Source: Planctomycetota bacterium
Lineage (GTDB): Bacteria > Planctomycetota > Phycisphaerae > UBA1845
Direction of reading: 5' to 3'
DNA length: 6,426 nucleotides
NCBI GenBank assembly: GCA_022566435.1
Contig: JADFIX010000250.1
Location: 1-6,426 of the forward strand
Numbering within the stretch: the first letter of the stretch is position 1; every line of letters starts with the position of its first letter. This document shows, piece after piece, positions 4,923 to 6,426 of this stretch. The notes below the pieces were generated by a model. That model worked only from the letters and a program-made list of their open reading frames with translations. It ran no database searches and had not been told where the DNA came from. The translations under genes were made by a program, and so were the position numbers.

Positions 4923-6426
4923 CTACGGCTTCACTGGTTCGGCTTCATCGGTCCTCGGCAACTTCGCCCGCCACTCGGCGGCTTTACCCGGCTTGCCCCA
5001 GGCTTTATAGAGGTCGACGATACGAAGGAGTGCCTCTTGCACATGCTCTGCTAGAACGTGCGAACTGCGTTCCATTTCGTGATAGCCGTCCATAATCAAC
5101 GGTTCGGCGGCTTCGAAACTTCCTTGCCCGGCAAGTGATGCCCCAAGGAGGCTTTTCGTGTGGGGGATACGCCAGTCGCTTTCCGGGAGAGCCTCCCGCC
5201 GAATCTCGAGACACTCGCGAAAGATCGGCTCTGCGTCAGCGAACTTTCCCCGTTTCATGAGAGTTCTGCCCAAGAGCTCGAGCGCGTTATCGATGAACGG
5301 ATGGCTCTTGTCGAGATTCGCGCCGTGTCGCCGAGCCAGTAGATCGCGGCAGATTTTCTCAGCCGTTTCAAGGTCGCCGCTCACCCAGTAGAGAGAGACG
5401 AGACGCTCCTCAACCTTTTTTCGATAAAGAGATTCACCTGGCGGCGCGAGTTCGAGAACCTTCTGTTGGGCCACGATGGCCAGCTCGACGTCCCCCGCCT
5501 GTTCATAGGCTCGTGAAAGCGTGTCCAGGTGATATGGGTTCTGCTCGCCGCCCTTCTGGACCGCCCGTTTAGCCTCGCGAAGTGCCGTCGCAGGATCACG
5601 GAGATCAACCGGCCAGCAGGTCAACAGTAACCGAGCGTAGCCGTTGATCGCAGTGGGGCTTGCGTTCGCGTCTTCGGCAGCGCACTTGCGGTGCGCGATC
5701 AGTTCCCTGAGAAGCGGTCGGGCATCGTCCCATTTCTCCTGGTCGCCGAGCACTAGCACGAGATTATCTAGAGTCTTGATGGTTTGGGGGTGTTGTGGGG
5801 TCAGCACGCGGCATCGTCCTTCCCACGATTGGCGGTAAAACTCCTCCGCTTCTGTTAACCGGTGTTGATACCAAAGCGCCAACCCCAGATTGTGCATGGA
5901 GGTCAGAATGACAGGATGGTCCTCTCCGAAGATCCGGCGTTGGATTTGCAACGTTTGACGGTGGAGCTCCTCGGCCTCGGCATAATTCTCTTGAGCAAAG
6001 AGCGCGTTAGCGAGAATACTCATTGAATACAGCGTCGCGGGATCTGCTTCCCCAAGGATACGGAGCTGAATCTCCATCGCTTGGCGACGAAGACTCTCGG
6101 CCTCCGGATAGTCTTTCTGTGCGAAACGCACGTTGCTCAAAATGACCATTGATTTCAGTGTGTCGGGATCCTCCATCCCAAGTAGAGCGCTTCGGAGGTC
6201 GAGCGCCTGGCGGGCAAGCTCTTCGGCCTCCACGTTCTGGCCTTGCTTCCAAAGCACAAGAGACAAAACGTTCGTCGATTCCAGCGTGTCGGGGTCCTCC
6301 CGTCCGAAGAGAGTGCGCTGCAATTCGAGCGTCGGCCGGACCAGCGTCTCCGCCTCCTCGCGCTTGCCCTGGGTTAGCAGCAAATAGGCTAACTCGGTTT
6401 TGGACCGGAGGGTGGAGGGATGTTTG
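4923..6426 (-). CDS. Tetratricopeptide-repeat protein, C-terminal 500 residues; probable tail of a Ser/Thr kinase (partial)
   Basis: The frame is open from the right edge to TAG 4925-4923. An internal TTG at 6383 is not a true start, because the repeat pattern continues upstream of it. The visible part opens with six tandem 42-residue TPR units of the kinesin-light-chain type, each keyed by a P(D/A)TL start, an EAE..-RQ helix and an (L/F)GE.(D/H) end. A second TPR-like half follows. It contains LLLTCWPVDLRDPATALREA, a form typical of planctomycete/acidobacterial proteins that pair an N-terminal PknB-like kinase with TPRs. The end, AAEWRAKLPRTDEAEPVKP, also fits that group. TPR arrays are protein-protein interaction scaffolds. 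No signal peptide or kinase motif lies in the window, so the kinase domain is inferred. The gene converges with the activator remnant, across a 586-bp gap. Confidence 0.88.
   Translation of the reverse strand, partial: KHPSTLRSKTELAYLLLTQGKREEAETLVRPTLELQRTLFGREDPDTLESTNVLSLVLWKQGQNVEAEELARQALDLRSALLGMEDPDTLKSMVILSNVRFAQKDYPEAESLRRQAMEIQLRILGEADPATLYSMSILANALFAQENYAEAEELHRQTLQIQRRIFGEDHPVILTSMHNLGLALWYQHRLTEAEEFYRQSWEGRCRVLTPQHPQTIKTLDNLVLVLGDQEKWDDARPLLRELIAHRKCAAEDANASPTAINGYARLLLTCWPVDLRDPATALREAKRAVQKGGEQNPYHLDTLSRAYEQAGDVELAIVAQQKVLELAPPGESLYRKKVEERLVSLYWVSGDLETAEKICRDLLARRHGANLDKSHPFIDNALELLGRTLMKRGKFADAEPIFRECLEIRREALPESDWRIPHTKSLLGASLAGQGSFEAAEPLIMDGYHEMERSSHVLAEHVQEALLRIVDLYKAWGKPGKAAEWRAKLPRTDEAEPVKP
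5664..6419 (-). repeat. Six tandem 126-bp (42-codon) TPR-coding units
   Basis: Counting from the proline of each unit, the repeats occupy 6419-6294, 6293-6168, 6167-6042, 6041-5916, 5915-5790 and 5789-5664. Every unit is exactly 42 codons with no indels. Units 1-4 are the most alike (PDTLES, PDTLKS, PATLYS openings; LFGRED, LLGMED, ILGEAD, IFGEDH closings), and unit 6 is the most diverged. Exact spacing suggests growth by tandem duplication under structural constraint. Confidence 0.8.

Noticed and set aside
6381..6383. TTG at 6383 as the start of the TPR protein
   Set aside because: The frame continues open to the window edge and the first 42-residue repeat begins upstream of it (proline codon at 6419-6417), so the gene is simply cut by the window.
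1..6426. CRISPR array or insertion sequence
   Set aside because: No regularly spaced short direct repeats apart from the protein-coding TPR units, and no transposase or paired terminal inverted repeats.

Overview
The window looks like bacterial chromosomal DNA, most likely from a planctomycete or a close relative. Two features point that way. One is a long tetratricopeptide protein whose C-terminal half resembles the TPR tails of planctomycete/acidobacterial serine/threonine kinases. The other is a bacterial XPB-type helicase. The assignment rests on family resemblance recalled from memory, not on a search.

Layout, left to right. (1) 1-1109, minus strand: the N-terminal 369 residues of an XPB/Rad25-like superfamily 2 helicase, which runs off the left edge. 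(2) 1110-1428: no confident gene, but the minus strand carries a 53-codon open stretch in frame with the integrase remnant. (3) 1429-3471, minus strand: remains of a phage or phage-satellite element. In transcription order these are the last ~28 codons of a putative phage DNA methyltransferase, an intact P27-family terminase small subunit, an excisionase-type HTH protein, a possible 63-residue ORF, and a tyrosine integrase missing its C-terminal catalytic residues. The genes overlap or nearly abut, as in a translationally coupled operon, except for a 109-bp gap before the HTH gene that holds an 8-bp inverted repeat. (4) 3470-4336, plus strand: the AAA+ and Fis-type DNA-binding parts of a sigma-54-dependent activator. 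It is cut off just before Walker A and joined directly to the methyltransferase remnant. (5) 4337-4922: mostly non-coding, with a good intrinsic terminator at 4545-4573. (6) 4923-6426, minus strand: the C-terminal 500 residues of a TPR protein with six 42-residue repeats, entering from the right edge.

The central region is best read as a decayed mobile element between host genes. The element's integrase and methyltransferase and the neighbouring activator are all broken, while the terminase small subunit and HTH gene are intact. A terminase small subunit with no large subunit, next to xis- and int-like genes, recalls phage-inducible chromosomal islands, but a collapsed prophage explains it equally well. 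The helicase, activator and TPR protein show no obvious functional link to one another.
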